From assembly GCA_963556145.1 (NCBI GenBank), contig OY744462.1:434001-498000 (forward strand): a stretch of DNA of 64,000 nt, given 5' to 3'. A model generated the notes under the pieces. The model ran no database searches, was not told where the DNA came from, and saw nothing but the letters and a program-made list of their open reading frames with translations. Position 1 is the first letter of the stretch. The number at the start of each line of letters is the position of its first letter. The stretch comes from Hygrocybe punicea (lineage: Eukaryota; Basidiomycota; Agaricomycetes; Agaricales; Hygrophoraceae). Below, piece after piece: positions 20,612 to 33,188 of the stretch. The position numbers were made by a program, and so were the translations under genes.

Positions 20612-21400
20612 ACAAAACCTATAGCTAGATAGACATAAATAAATACAGGAACAGAGGGGGTGGGCACACCCGGCTGCGAGTCATGTTGACCTCGCATTTG
20701 ACGGGGCGTGGGTCATTTGAGTCGCCGCGTGGGTCACGGCACCGATGTTCGCGATTGTGGTTGGTGGTGTCATAGTTGTCGCCGGGATTGCGGAGATGGA
20801 AGGGGTCAAGACAAAACCTATAGCGAGATAGAAATAAATAAATACAACAACAGAGGGGGTGGGCACACCGGGCTGCGAGTCTCGCGTTTGACGGGGCATG
20901 GGTCGTTTGAGTTGCCGCGTGGGTCACGGCACCGATGTTCGCGATTGTGGTTGGTGGTGTCATAGTTGTCGCCGGGATTGCGGAGATGGAAGGGGTCAAG
21001 ACAAAACCTATAGCGAGATAGAAATAAATAAATACAACAACAGAGGGGGTGGGCACACCGGGCTGCGAGTCTCGCGTTTGACGGGGCATGGGTCGTTTGA
21101 GTTGCCGCGTGGGTCACGGCACCGATGTTCGCGATTGTGGTTGGTGGTGTCATAGTTGTCGCCGGGATTGCGGAGATGGAAGGGGTTAAGACAAAACCTA
21201 TAGCTAGATAGAAATAAATAAATACAGGAACAGAGGGGGTGGGCACACCGGGCTGCGAGTCATGTTGACCTCGCGTTTGACGGGGCGTCGTTTGAGTCGC
21301 CGCGTGGGTCATGGCGCTGATGTTTGCGATTGCGGTTGGTGGTGTCATAGTTGTGGCCAGGATTGTGGAGATGGAAGGGGTCCTGGAGAAGGTGCTAAAG
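20612..21400. repeat. 190-bp tandem repeat, about four units
   Basis: The word ACAAAACCTATAGC recurs at 20612, 20811, 21001 and 21191. The units at 20811 and 21001 are almost identical over 190 bp; the outer units diverge more. Open frames of 85-176 residues across it repeat with the same period and are not supported as genes. Confidence 0.85.
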
Positions 21401-21997
21401 GGGGGTGGTGGCCGTTAACGCGTTCATCTGGCCACGATTCTGGTGATTTAGTAGTTAATTAGAAGAACAAACTTGAAGAATAAAAATAAAACATACAAGT
21501 TCATGAGCAGCTGGGACTGGGACTTGGTTGAATATCATCGCAGGCAACAATCGAGCTCTACGTGCGGAAATAGAGATATCGAAGCTGGTCGACAGAGACA
21601 AAAGCTGGTGCGCTGGGGCAAATCAGGTTTGAATGCAAACACAGCCAAACCGGCGTTTGCCGCAACGTTAGAGTGGAATTTTGATTTGGGTGGCTCAGGT
21701 CCTATAAGACCGAGCCTAAATAAATTTAGGACTCGGAACCCAACAATTGCTGCAGACAACTCCAGGAGACTGCGTTTAAAAATGTATGAGGAACTGATCC
21801 AGTGTTCTTCCATCAAGACAACGAAACATTCCGCAAACCATGTTTGGAAACATCTATATCTGCACCGGGCAATATTCTGCTCCTCACAAATGTCGGCTGT
21901 CATGGTGTGGTTGTAGAACATCCTGTTAATGATATTGGCAAGCTAAATAAGATTTCCTACCATCACCACGTCGAGGAAGCCATCTTCAGTTGCAATA

Positions 21998-23870
21998 TCA
22001 GGGATATGAGACCTTGTGAAAGCAGTCACTGTGGAGTGAACATTTAGCATTGGGGCACATTGAAAACATTGTCCAAAGTAGCTCACATGATGATTCATGG
22101 TTTCCCATGAAGTAGTCGATCCACACCGTCAGAAGTCGCTGCAGAAATGTGCGTGTCACATTGTGCTCTGTGTTTGTGATGGAATGACTCATCACGAACG
22201 TATGGATAATCCCATAACAGGTATCCCATATAGTGGACATCGCATAGAGATTACGCCCATTCACAATGGAGTGCTCCACACCTAGGACATAATGCGGGGT
22301 GCATGGCCTCATGTAACTGTGTGTTTCAGCATACATCCGAGTCCTCACAGAATATATTCCCACTTACAGCATGGAACCCTTCGTGAGCAGTAATCCTTCT
22401 GCTTTCCACAAGCCTTTCCCACTATGTTTGCTTGGCTTCCACTCCCGAAGATAGGCCTTGTTAGTGGCAAGATTGCCAGCCTTGTGATCCCATTCAGCAT
22501 CCCTTCAAGGCCTCATGATGACCCAGTACTTTGCGCCAGTCCTGACAATAACCACCATGCCAAAGCCATCATCGTCTAATGTGTCCATGAAATAGCACGA
22601 CCTGTCGCCACTGTTCCCCAAGCCAAATCATCATTCAACGGCTGCTCACCATTGGCCGTGGGTTTCGTGCCAAGCAACCTCAGATGATGCAAGCGACCTT
22701 TTCCCAAATAGACAGGTAAATGATGTGTTTCTTGTTCGAGACCCGGTCACTCACCGAAACTTTGGAGGTGGGTCCAACGTCATATGACCCATAGGAAGGT
22801 CAAGGAAGTTGAAAACCCTTTCATTGTCAGGGTCAAGCGAAAGTTGATATAATGTTTCCAATGTGCCAGGTTTGTTCATATTCTTGATGTCAGCCACTAA
22901 TCGCAATTCGGCGACTAACCACTGCAGGTGAACATTGATGCCTAAACAGTGACCCAAAAACGTACCTTGCACTGAATGAATGGAGGACAAAGACTCCAAC
23001 GACTCCAAACCTTCCCTATCAAACCCCACCATCTCTACAGGGGAATTGAGGACGAGGATGTGACAATGACGAAATATTCCTTGAATTGTCGCAGCATCCA
23101 TCGACTTGAAGGTGTTCCATTCCACCACAAAGACACATGATGCTTAAGGATCGTATGCTTGTTCTCATGTAGTAGGCAACCGATGTGGGGGAAGCCCATC
23201 AACATAAGTTGATTGGACCAGGTCATACGTCTCCCGCAACAATGCGTGTTCTACTTTTGCCTGTATCAAGAATAGTCAACGACGAACCAGTACAAAACAT
23301 CAAACATCAACATACAACCACAGATGGTGAATAGTGCACGTGCTGAATGGGTTTGTGGAGGGGGTCACCATCATACATGGTGAGATGAACACCCTCTGCT
23401 GCTCTCTTTTTCAAATTATGAGTGGGTCAGCATGTTATTGAACAACAGGACACAAACCATGGGCACTGGATGGCTGAGTAAATGTGGTTCCCCATAATCC
23501 TGTCGAAAGATTTGCTGTTAACAAATGACATACATCTTCTGTAATAACTCACATCTCCGATAAGGTCAATAATAATGTTGACTTTCTCCGGCGTCTTCTT
23601 GTAGTCATCCTCATCCTCATCCTCATCCTCATGATCATTACATTTCTTCAACTTGGGACGACTTCTTGTTGACGGGCCAGTTGAGCTCCTCTGCTTCCGA
23701 TATGACTTCCCAGGTGCAACCACAATTTTTTCTGCTTTTGGCTTCCCCTTGCCTTTTGCTGAATCACTGCCCTGGCCCAATAATTTTGCCTGGCTCCTCG
23801 TCAACATGGAGCCCTGTCCAGCTGTTTCAGCCACTGCCGATTTTCGAGTCCCCTTCTTCCTGCATCAGGA
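21998..23870 (-). pseudogene. JmjC-like protein of an expanded basidiomycete family (decayed)
   Basis: Coding-like minus-strand segments in several frames. The N-terminal part is basic and acidic (MLTRSQAKLLGQ, an E/D run near 23600). Then come AKVEHALLRETYDLVQSTY (near 23240), EMVGFDREGLESLESL (near 23010), GFGMVVIVRTGAKYWVIMRP (near 22550), and PCTPHYVLGVEHSIVNG with TIWDTCYGIIHTFVM (near 22230). The last two blocks resemble the beta-strands and distal His of a JmjC (Fe(II)/2-oxoglutarate) fold. The first iron-ligand His is not visible (FMDTLDDDG instead of an HxD). Frame changes and a stop after IMRP point to a pseudogene. The family assignment is from general recall and is moderate. Confidence 0.5.
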
Positions 23871-23887
23871 AAAACACTATAGCTCTG

Positions 23888-24085
23888 AGACACTCTAAGA
23901 GTGTGTTAGAGTGTGTTAGAGTGTGTCAGAGTGCTCAGAGCACCAGAGTTCTCAGAGTGACCTGGGATGGTCTGAAAGCACAGTGGCTGACTATTTTGTA
24001 GGGAGAGCATCCTGAGACACTCTGAAATACTCTGAGGGCGGTCCTCAGAGTGTCAGAAAGAGCTCTGGAGCTCTGGGAACTTATT
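23888..24085. repeat. CTCAGAGTGT-word minisatellite
   Basis: Degenerate repetition of GAGTGTGTTAGAGTGTGTCA, CTCAGAGTG and GAGACACTCTGA. A smaller patch of the same word (CAGACACTCT) lies at 31345-31390. Confidence 0.6.
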
Positions 24086-24479
24086 GAATTATTGGTGTTC
24101 TGCAGTGCTCTACAATGTGCTTATTATCCGGAAAGCTGAGATATTCATTCACAAAGTAACAAGAGGATCAAAATGCTCTGAATATTATTAAAAATGCGAG
24201 TAATATAATTCTAATTAATCTCAGTTATATTTGATATACAGAAATAGTAACTATCAATTATTAAATAACACTTCATTCTAAAATTAATTATCAATGACAA
24301 TATAGCTGGTTGACTTACAAAGCAACCTTAAGATAAGTGAGTCAGATAAGCAAAGCATGCCAAGTTATATAGTGTTTGAAGATGTGCACGGACCATTTGT
24401 CTGTGTTTGCAGTAGACCCAGTCATTTTGGTTAACCTGATCACAGATATAGTTACAAAAGGTAGGTACACATAGCACAG

Positions 24480-25260
24480 TTGCTTGCTGGGGGGGTAGGT
24501 TAACCCAAAAGACAGCACTTGCTGGGGAAATGTGGTGTGGTAGGTTTACCCAGGTACAGCTCTTGCTGGTCAAGGGTGGCTGGTTGGGTCAACCTGGTGT
24601 CAGCTCTGCCATGGAGTCGGTTAACCCAGGGCAGTTATTCCAGGATGGTTGGGTTGACCCAGGCCCAGCTGTTCAAGCCATGTGGGTTGACCTGGCTGCA
24701 GTTATTGTTGCAGCACTGGGTTGACCCCAGTCCAGCTCTTGCTGCAGGCTGGGGTTGACCTAGATGCAGCTGTTGCTGCAGAACTGGGTTGACTAGGGCC
24801 CAGCACTTGCTGGAGGGTGGGGTGACTGGGGTCCAGCGATTGCTGCAGCACTGGGTTGACCTGGCCCCAGCTCTTGCTGCAGCACCAGGTCAACCAAGGG
24901 CCAGTTATTGCTGCAGCATGGGGTTGACCTGGCCCCATCTCTTGCTGCAGCACCGGGTCGACCTGGGCCCAGCTATTGCCACAGCATTGGGTTGACCTCA
25001 GCCTAGCTATTGCTGCAGCGCTGGGTTGACCCAGGTCCAGCACTTGCTGCAGGATAGGTTGCCAGGGGCACAGCTCATTCTGCAGCATTGGGTTGATCCT
25101 GGACCCACTGATGGGGCAGGCTTGGGTTCACCAGGGTCTGGCTATTGCTCCAGCACTGCGTTGTCATGCCCAGCTTTTGCTGCAGAAATGGGTTGACCCT
25201 GGCCCAGCTCTCCCTGCAGCATTGGGTTGACCAGCGTCCAGCTCTTGCTGCAACGTGGGC
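24480..25260. repeat. 34-bp satellite (GGTTGACC word), left arm
   Basis: Units such as GGTTGACCTGGCCCAGCTAT followed by TGCTGCAGCACTGG. Each contains the near-palindromes GGTTGACC and CTGCAG. Units degenerate toward the outer end (GGTTAACC, GGTTTACCC). Confidence 0.9.
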
Positions 25261-25749
25261 TCATGTCGGTCGACAGGCTTGCATCACATCCCACTTTGCC
25301 TGCATGTGTTTCATGTTCCAAACATTGCCAGAGCCCACACCAGCTCAAGCCAATATTTATTCAGAAACTGCCATATAAAGTAATCAAAAATTTTCAACCT
25401 GTACATGACATAAATGTACCATGTAATATAATTTGAATGCACTTATTAAAAACACAGGGAATAGCAAAATTAAAAAATTATTATTTTGACAATGCACAAT
25501 CTCTTACTTTTACTATCAGTCAGCCATTACAGGAGCTACTTATCCCCAATGACAATCTATGACAAAATCAGAACTTACCCCACTTGGAATATTGTGCTTT
25601 TCTATTCAATATTGCTCAATTCTCCATTGGAATCAATATATATAACCTCACTATTACTTAAAATAGACACATAAATTTAATGATTATTTTATCCAAATAC
25701 CTAATTAAATAGTGAAGGGCAGAAGGCAGGTGAGAGGAAGATAGGTGGG

Positions 25750-25918
25750 TGTGGAGTGGGAGGAAGGTGGGAGTGGGAGAAGGGAGTGGGAGTGGGAGAA
25801 GAGGGAAGGTGGGAAGGCAGCAGGGAAGGGAGGGAGACAGAGATGAAGACGGAGACGGAGACGGAGACGGAGACGGAGACGGAGATGGAGACGGAGACGG
25901 AGAGAGGGAGGAGAGTGG
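25750..25918. repeat. GA-rich and GGAGAC microsatellite, left arm
   Basis: Purine-rich tract with a run of GGAGAC hexamers at 25850-25905. It is mirrored at 28180-28330. Frames read as Glu/Thr or Asp/Gly repeats and are not supported as genes. Confidence 0.8.
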
Positions 25919-26395
25919 ACTGTACATACGTTCCCGTTGTGCTTGTTGTCTTCGTCTACGTCTTCGCCATCCTCATCCCCCTCATTCCCATCCCCATCCC
26001 CATCGTCCCCATCCACGGCGTTCCAGTCCCTGTCATTCCCGTTTCCGTCATTCCTCTCGTCGTCGTCATCGTTGTCGTTGTCGTCATCATCTCCCATAGT
26101 CCTCATTGTCCGATGGATCGTCGTCGTCGTCTGCATCGTCCTATCGTCCCCTAGCTGGCCATCCCCGTTGTTCCTGTCCCCGTTGTACCCGTTCCCAACG
26201 TTGTCCTCGTTGTCGTCGTCCCCATCTCCGTCCCTGTCCTCATCCTCGTCGATCCCTGGATGGTCGTCGACTGCGTCGTCCTGTCGTATCTTCGCTGGCC
26301 ATCTCCGTCCCCATCGTCTTCCCTGGCTGGCCGTCTGTGCCCTTGTTGCCTCTGTCCTTGTCGTTGCCTGCCATCCACCGTTTCGGCCCTTCAGT

Positions 26396-27639
26396 TGGGC
26401 GTTGACGTGACATGGCGTGGGAATGCGTGTTGCGGTCAATTCCAGGCCCGGCAGTAAGAAAGTCCTTCATAAAAACAATAATATTAGCTAGCATAGTAAT
26501 AGTAATAAATTTTGAGAAATCTACTTACCTTCTACTTGATTTTGCTGCTGTTGCTGTTCTCATGGATGCATTGTGGAGTATGTGACGATTTGAACCCATG
26601 CCGGAGGTTGCCAATTGCCCAGATGGGCACGAGTTGCCTTATATGTAACCAACATCTTACTTTTCTCAGTGTAATTGCATGGAGCACAACAACTGTGTAG
26701 CACATTTAAGACCATGTAGGGATAGAATTAGCCTCTAACTACATCCTCCCCAAATTTTGTATTTTATTATGGCATACATAGAGAGATATCCATGATTCAT
26801 TGATACCTCCCTGCCAATTTCGGACCCTTCAAATGCTACGTTACCAATATTGCTCTGAAAATATGAGAATAATTGTGAAACTACTATGTAAAGTATCTAT
26901 TGTATTGATGATCAGTGCCTGGCACTTGGTAGTCCCAGAATCTGTTGTAGCCAAGAAATGAAAGGTTCAAAGTAAAGCTGAACTTGAAGTTCGGACTTGG
27001 TTGATGGGTCAGCCACAATGCACAATTCTGTGCATTTGCTTGGCTGAAACAAAGGTCCTGGTCCACCAACAATCAGGCACTTATGTGTACCACAATGAGT
27101 ACTCATTCAAGTACTGCTTAGATTAATTTCAGATTTTTAAGACAAAGTTAGATCATTAAGGGTCCAATTCTGGCAGAGGAATGGAATAAATTGTGAATAG
27201 CTCTTGATGCAGGGCTGAATAAACTACAAATTTTGGTATGAGGGTAGATATACCATATTTACACCTTTTGAGGATCTTACTTCTGGTATGCATGCATTGT
27301 TGTGCATGCTAGAAGATTCAAAAGCTTCAGCGACACTTCCATGTTTGGCAACTCGAACACGTTTGGGAAATCGGCAACTGCCAGTTGGCTTTCCTGCGCG
27401 AGTTCAAGCTTCAACTCGTTGTTTTCAACAACGCGTCAACAACGGGAGATGGGTGCAGAGGAGCACCCAAGGTAAATTTCTGATTTTCACTTGTGTTCTT
27501 TACTAATTGTTGACCTTTTGCAGCTACCCCACGCCAAACAGGCGATTCCAAACACCCAACAGTAGAACACAATGCGCCAGCAAACAGAACGGAAGCCGAC
27601 GAAAATGGCCACCATGAGGATGGCGGAAACGAGGCCGCG
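26396..27639. repeat. Central junction of the head-to-head pair
   Basis: From 26396 to about 26830 this is a diverged plus-orientation continuation of copy 2, with a degenerate version of the hairpin block near 26590-26640. From about 26840 to 27639 it is the minus-orientation AT and hairpin blocks of copy 3, similar to copy 1 at 800-1430. The switch falls at a conserved word (ATATTGGTAA on one strand) also present near 1430 in copy 1. Confidence 0.6.
27451..27523 (+). other. Conserved hairpin plus intron-like segment (copy 3)
   Basis: A GGGTGC-loop-GCACCC hairpin at 27451-27468 is followed by a 52-bp intron-like segment. Its donor is GTAAAT at 27472; it has a CTAAT branch-like site and ends TTTTGCAG at 27523. 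It is the same as the minus-strand copy at 754-830 and the plus-strand copy at 62097-62172. Confidence 0.5.
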
Positions 27640-30010
27640 AGGCCAGGTACGAGGATGTGCCAACAACCAGGATGGACGGCCAAGACAACCATGACGGCAA
27701 CAACGAGGACAGTCGATGAGGTCACAGACGGCCGGCAAGGGGACGACGGGGTGGAGAAGGATAGCGACGGGATGACAGGATGACGGAGACGACAACAACC
27801 ATCCGGGGGACGATGACAACCATCCAAGGATTGACGAGGACAAGGACGGGGATGGAGATGGGGACGACGACAACGAGGACAACGTTGGGAATGGGGACAA
27901 CGGGGACAGGAACGATGGGGACGGCCAGCTAAAGGACGACAGGACGATGCAGACGACGACGACGATCCATTGGACGATGAGGACTATGGGAGATGATGAC
28001 GACAACGACAACGATGACGACAACGAGAGGAATGACAGGAACGGGAATGACAGGGACTGGAACGCCGTGGATGGGGACGATGGGGATGGGGATGGGAATG
28101 AGGGGGACGAGGATGGCGGAGACGTAGACGAAGACGACGAGCACAACGGGAACATATGTACAGTCCACTCTCCTCCCTCTCTCCGTCTCCGTCTCCATCT
28201 CCGTCTCCGTCTCCGTCTCCGTCTCCGTCTTCATCTCTGTCTCCCTCCCTTCCCTGCTGCCTTCCCACCTTCCCTCTTCTCCCACTCCCACTCCCTTCTC
28301 CCACTCCCACCTTCCTCCCACTCCACACCCACCTATCTTCCTCTCACCTGCCTTCTGCCCTTCACTATTTAATTAGATATTTGGATAAAATAATCATTAA
28401 ATTTATGTGTCTATTTTAAGTAATAGTGAGGTTATATATATTGATTCCAATGGAGAATTGAGCAATATTGAATAGAAAAGCACAATATTCCAAGTGGGGT
28501 AAGTTCTGATTTTGTCATAGATTGTCATTGGGGATAAGTAGCTCCTGTAATGGCTGACTGATAGTAAAAGTAAGAGATTGTGCATTGTCAAAATAATAAT
28601 TTTTTAATTTTGCTATTCCCTGTGTTTTTAATAAGTGCATTCAAATTATATTACATGGTACATTTATGTCATGTACAGGTTGAAAATTTTTGATTACTTT
28701 ATATGGCAGTTTCTGAATAAATATTGGCTTGAGCTGGTGTGGGCTCTGGCAATGTTTGGAACATGAAACACATGCAGGCAAAGTGGGATGTGATGCAAGC
28801 CTGTCGACCGACATGAGCCCACGTTGCAGCAAGAGCTGGACGCTGGTCAACCCAATGCTGCAGGGAGAGCTGGGCCAGGGTCAACCCATTTCTGCAGCAA
28901 AAGCTGGGCATGACAACGCAGTGCTGGAGCAATAGCCAGACCCTGGTGAACCCAAGCCTGCCCCATCAGTGGGTCCAGGATCAACCCAATGCTGCAGAAT
29001 GAGCTGTGCCCCTGGCAACCTATCCTGCAGCAAGTGCTGGACCTGGGTCAACCCAGCGCTGCAGCAATAGCTAGGCTGAGGTCAACCCAATGCTGTGGCA
29101 ATAGCTGGGCCCAGGTCGACCCGGTGCTGCAGCAAGAGCTGGGGCCAGGTCAACCCAATCCTGCAGCAATAACTGGCCCAGGTCGACCCAATGTTGCAGC
29201 AATAGCTGGGCCCAGGTCGACCTGGTGCTGCAGCAATAGCTGGATCCTGGTCAACCCAAGCCCTGCAGCAGGTGCTGGACCTGGGTTGACCCAATGCTGC
29301 AGCAAGAGCTGGGGCCAGGTCAACCCAATGCTGCAGCAATAACTGGCCCTGGGTTGACCCGGTGCTGCAGCAAGAGCTGGGGCCAGGTCAACCCAGTGCT
29401 GCAGCAATCGCTGGCTCCCGGTCAACCCAAGCCCTGCAGCAGGTGCTGGACCTGGGTCAACCCAGCGCTGCAGCAATAGCTAGGCTGAGGTCAACCCAAT
29501 GCTGTCGCAATAGCTGGGCCCAGGTCGACCCGGTGCTGCAGCAAGAGCTGGGGCCAGGTCAACCCAGTGCTGCAGCAATCGCTGGACCCCAGTCACCCCA
29601 CCCTCCAGCAAGTGCTGGGCCCTAGTCAACCCAGTTCTGCAGCAACAGCTGCATCTAGGTCAACCCCAGCCTGCAGCAAGAGCTGGACTCAGGTCAACCC
29701 AGTGCTGCAACAATAGCTGCAGCCAGGTCAACCCACATGGCTTGAACAGCTGGGCCTGGGTCAACCCAACCATCCTGGAATAACTGCCCTGGGTTAATCG
29801 ACTCCATGGCAGAGCTGACACCAGGTTGACCCAACCAGCCACCCTTGACCAGCAAGAGCTGTACCTGGGTAAACCTACCACACCACATTTCCCCAGCAAG
29901 TGCTGTCTTTTGGGTTAACCTACCCCCCCAGCAAGCAACTGCGCTATGTGTACCTACCTTTTGCAACTATATCTGCAATTGGGTTAACCAAAATGACTGG
30001 GTCTACTGGT
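27640..30010 (-). repeat. Large inverted repeat, right arm (modular family copy 3)
   Basis: Reverse-complement partner of 24411-26395. The AT-rich block (28375-28740) is essentially identical between arms, while the GTC-rich inner part has drifted. The outer ends match up to about 30010 and then differ. Confidence 0.9.
28805..29900. repeat. 34-bp satellite, right arm (expanded)
   Basis: Same units as the left arm in reverse orientation (GCTGCAGCAATAGCTGG, AGGTCAACCCA), with about ten extra copies. Confidence 0.9.
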
Positions 30011-31366
30011 GTTTGATAGAAATACATGCCAAACATTGCCAATGTAGTGGTAAGGTGTCCAAAAAAGGCAATCATTTTATCGCCATAAAATAGACACCTT
30101 TTTAGGACATAGTTTTAAGAGTCCCCAGGTTAGTGATGCCAAATGGAACTAATCCAACCCCAGTTAAAACTGCAAACCACAACCTCTATTTAGCTAGGTA
30201 GATACTGAAATATATATTTTCATGTATGAAATCACGTGAACTTATATCATGTGACCTTACTGTAAACATAGATGCGAAACGTAGATGCAAGATGTAGACA
30301 CGAAACATCAACTCAACATACTCAACAACCCTCAGAAACAAGGTAAGTACTTCTTTTTTTCACTACTTATCCATTTCAACTTCTCTATTTTAGCTACAAC
30401 CACAATTGCAATGCAACCAAACCTGGTACCATGATACATCAAAACTTGCATGCAACAACACAACCACAACAATATCGATGCAACCATGATGGAAAAGATG
30501 CAGCAGGCAGTGGTGCGCCCACTCCTACTGCTATTGCTAAGTTTTTACTCAGTTTATTTATTTTATTTTACTAACAGCGCTGTTAAAACCCAAAATGCAA
30601 AATGCCAGCACCAACATCAATGCCAATGCCAACATCCACACCGGCATCAACATCCATGCCAATGACAACAGCCACAGCCACAGCCACATCATTGCCAATG
30701 CCCACGGCCACACCAACACACCCCTCTCGCCAACACCATGCCAAACACCCCACCAACACCCCAGATCACAGCTTGCCACACCCAAACACCTCACGGAAGT
30801 GCACTGCAACATCAATTGATGTCGGCATTGTACCCATGAGGTACCAGGGTGGGCAGGTGTTCGTGGGCAGGTGTTCGTGTACACACCAACTAACATGAAC
30901 AGACAGACAGTGATGACCATGGTGGTCAGGTTACGGATGGGGCGGGCAGGCATTCATATGCCTGTCCATCTCTATTTTATATTATGTTTACTTACACTGA
31001 CAATCTCGGAACAATGGCAAGGGCTCATGGGCTGCTGCGCTATTGCCAAACAAACCAGCCATGTCAATTGATGTGTGCTGGGTGCTTGCAACAACATTGG
31101 GCATGCGCTGGCTCTGACAAACCAGGGGACCATAGGTTTGAACTGACAGGTATGGGTAACCAGTGGACCACAGCTCAGAATGGACAGGTAGGGGTTATAC
31201 CTATTATATGTGCAGGTTCAGCAGGTACAGGTGTGGTGTTGGCCATGTCACAAACCCATGGTCAACCCTATTAGTACTGTGGGTACAGGTGCAGTGTCCA
31301 GAATGTATTCTCTAACATGTAAACTATATGGGACTCTGAGGTAGTCTGCAGCACTCTCAGACACTC
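30011..31366. other. Unassigned region
   Basis: No gene is recognised. A CA/CCA-rich low-complexity stretch lies at 30590-30780, and CAATTGATG palindromes at about 30812 and 31056. A short CTCAGACACT minisatellite lies at 31345-31390. Confidence 0.3.
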
Positions 31367-31795
31367 TCAGACACTCTCAGACACTCCTGTGACGCCCTGG
31401 GAAAATGCAACATTCCCAGGATAATGTGAGAGCCAAAGTGTTTTTCCTGATGTGGCAATTTTCAAAAGAAGTGGTTCATCATCGCTGGACACAGGCTTTC
31501 CATCTGCCAACTTCTTATTCTCAGCCTTGGTTTCCTGAGGTCCTTCGCCATCTGCTGGTTTTGATTCAACGGTTAGCTGACTTGTGGAGTTGGCGAGATC
31601 CTGCATTTGGGCATCTTGGGTTAACCATCCAGTGTGAGTCCTGGTGATAAATAATATATAGATGCATGGGATAATCTTACTGTCAAAACAAAACCAACTG
31701 AGGTCCTGCTTGTTTTCGTGGAAACTTTCTTCCAACAGGTCATATTCTCGGAGGAACACATTCAACTCCTCCATCGCCGAAGATCCTAAACATAT
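31367..31795 (-). CDS. Unassigned exon or ORF downstream of the 31.9-33.2 kb gene
   Basis: The minus strand encodes MEELNVFLREYDLLEESFHE and, after an intron-like interval, a hydrophilic stretch (QLTVESKPADGEGPQETK). It may be a separate small gene or a 3' exon of the neighbour. I do not recognise it. Confidence 0.3.
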   Translation of the reverse strand: MCLGSSAMEELNVFLREYDLLEESFHENKQDLSWFCFDSKIIPCIYILFITRTHTGWLTQDAQMQDLANSTSQLTVESKPADGEGPQETKAENKKLADGKPVSSDDEPLLLKIATSGKTLWLSHYPGNVAFSQGVTGVSESV

Positions 31796-31887
31796 TTATG
31801 TAATGGCCCTCCAAAGGGCCCTCTCAGTTGCAGCAAGGAATGGAGGCCATGCATTACCCAAGGCAAACGTGACCTATTTGTTATTAT

Positions 31888-33188
31888 TTATATCAACCAC
31901 CTCCATGTCGGCACAGGTAATGGACTTACTGCCAAGAGAGATGGCCATGAGTGAATCTCGTGATTGAAGTGTCGTGGGAGAAGAGCTAGGATGGGTGAGA
32001 GGGTGGGGCTCAGGTGAAACAGGTTTCTCATCCGCTCATATATCATTCCTCCAAAAGATTTCTTGGTGAGGGAGTCGAGAAATGAGTCTTGCAACGGTAG
32101 ACCAATGGCCTTTGATTTCCTGAATCCAGGCAGAGATATTTATTTGGCAAAAATGTTTATGTGATTATAATATAAGTCCAACCTCTGTAATGCCTCCACC
32201 CACGTTGTGAACTCACAGTCGACGTAAGAGTTGCCCTGGTTGCATAAATATGTTTAACATAATTGTCATTGAAGATTTGTCACATACCTGACCAAACCAA
32301 GCAAAAGTGTATGCCAGAAGCTCCATATTGAGGAGGACCTGGTTGATTTCTGAAGATTCGAGGTTGACCGATGCACAATAAAGCATCCGGAGGCTCATTT
32401 CTATCTCTTTTTGGGCTGGTGTGAAGTTTTCTGGGAGGGCGACGGCAAAGATCGGGATGCTGTCCATGCTGGTTGGCAATTTCTGCTGCAGAGCCAAAGC
32501 TGAAACACCATCCACCTCTTGGGCAGGTTCCGTGATCATTATATGTTTGCACATGGTACGAAGTTTTGTGACCGGCTTACTCCAATCTTTGAGGCTTTTG
32601 TAGAGCTGCGAGATGGTTGTAAGACACCATGTCAATGTGAATGGTGAACACACCTTGGTGAATTTCTCGGTCATCTCTGGTTTCACAGACCGCCCAATTA
32701 CTTTGAAACTTGGATGACATGACAACCCAACAGCATCCATGAGCTTATCCAGCAAGGTATAGCGAAGGATTAAGTGAGCTGCTAACAGGAGGTCATTTCG
32801 GATTGAGTTATTCCACCTCGCAACATCACGTCTTGCTGAGCCATCAGCGGACAGGTATTCTTGAACACCTGGTGTTTTACTGGAGAGTTCATCCAGGGGA
32901 TTTGCATTATCTAATTGCTTCACCAGGGCCTAATAGAAAATTAGTGTCCTCATACAACGGTAGAAGTCGATTCACCATGACTGCTAAGGTGGATGGTGTG
33001 TTGCCTAGGGCAGTCTGATTGCCTATCAGGGTAATGATTGCCTTCTCAAGAGAGGCTTCAGACAGTGGCGTGCCATTGACCCAAGGAAAATCCTGGAACA
33101 CGTTCTGGCTCCGGAATAGACAGCCAGATATCCCAGAAGCATCTGGAGGGCCAGACGAGGGTTGGGAGGTGCTAGAAGATGATGACAT
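31888..33188 (-). CDS. Uncharacterised basidiomycete protein, spliced
   Basis: The start is the ATG at 33188 (MSSSSSTSQPSSGP). Exons are 32976-33188, 32288-32929, 32183-32235 and one beginning near 32120. The first two exons are 213 and 642 nt (whole codons) and the third is 53 nt; donors are GTGAAT, GTATGT and GTTGGA. Recognisable phrases are DVARWNNSIRNDLLLAAHLI, FTLTWCLTTISQLYKSLKDW and ENFTPAQKEIEMSLRMLYCA. The product is mostly helical, with no signal peptide or clear membrane segment. It looks like a lineage-restricted, expanded family; no function can be assigned. The 3' end after KKSFGGMIYERMRN is uncertain and may include another intron. Confidence 0.55.

Larger units (their letters stand above)
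24411..26395 (+). repeat. Large inverted repeat, left arm (modular family copy 2)
   Basis: The arm pairs with 27640-30010. In its inner part, positions pair so that x + y = 54077; in the outer part the sum is 54418-54421. The difference is about 341 bp, roughly ten 34-bp satellite units more in the right arm. Order from outside in: 34-bp satellite, AT-rich block (25336-25690), GA-rich tract, GTC-rich tract. Confidence 0.9.

Noticed and set aside
20625..21348. ORFs of 154 and 176 codons on the minus strand
   Set aside because: They repeat with the 190-bp unit and shift frame between units; no independent coding evidence.
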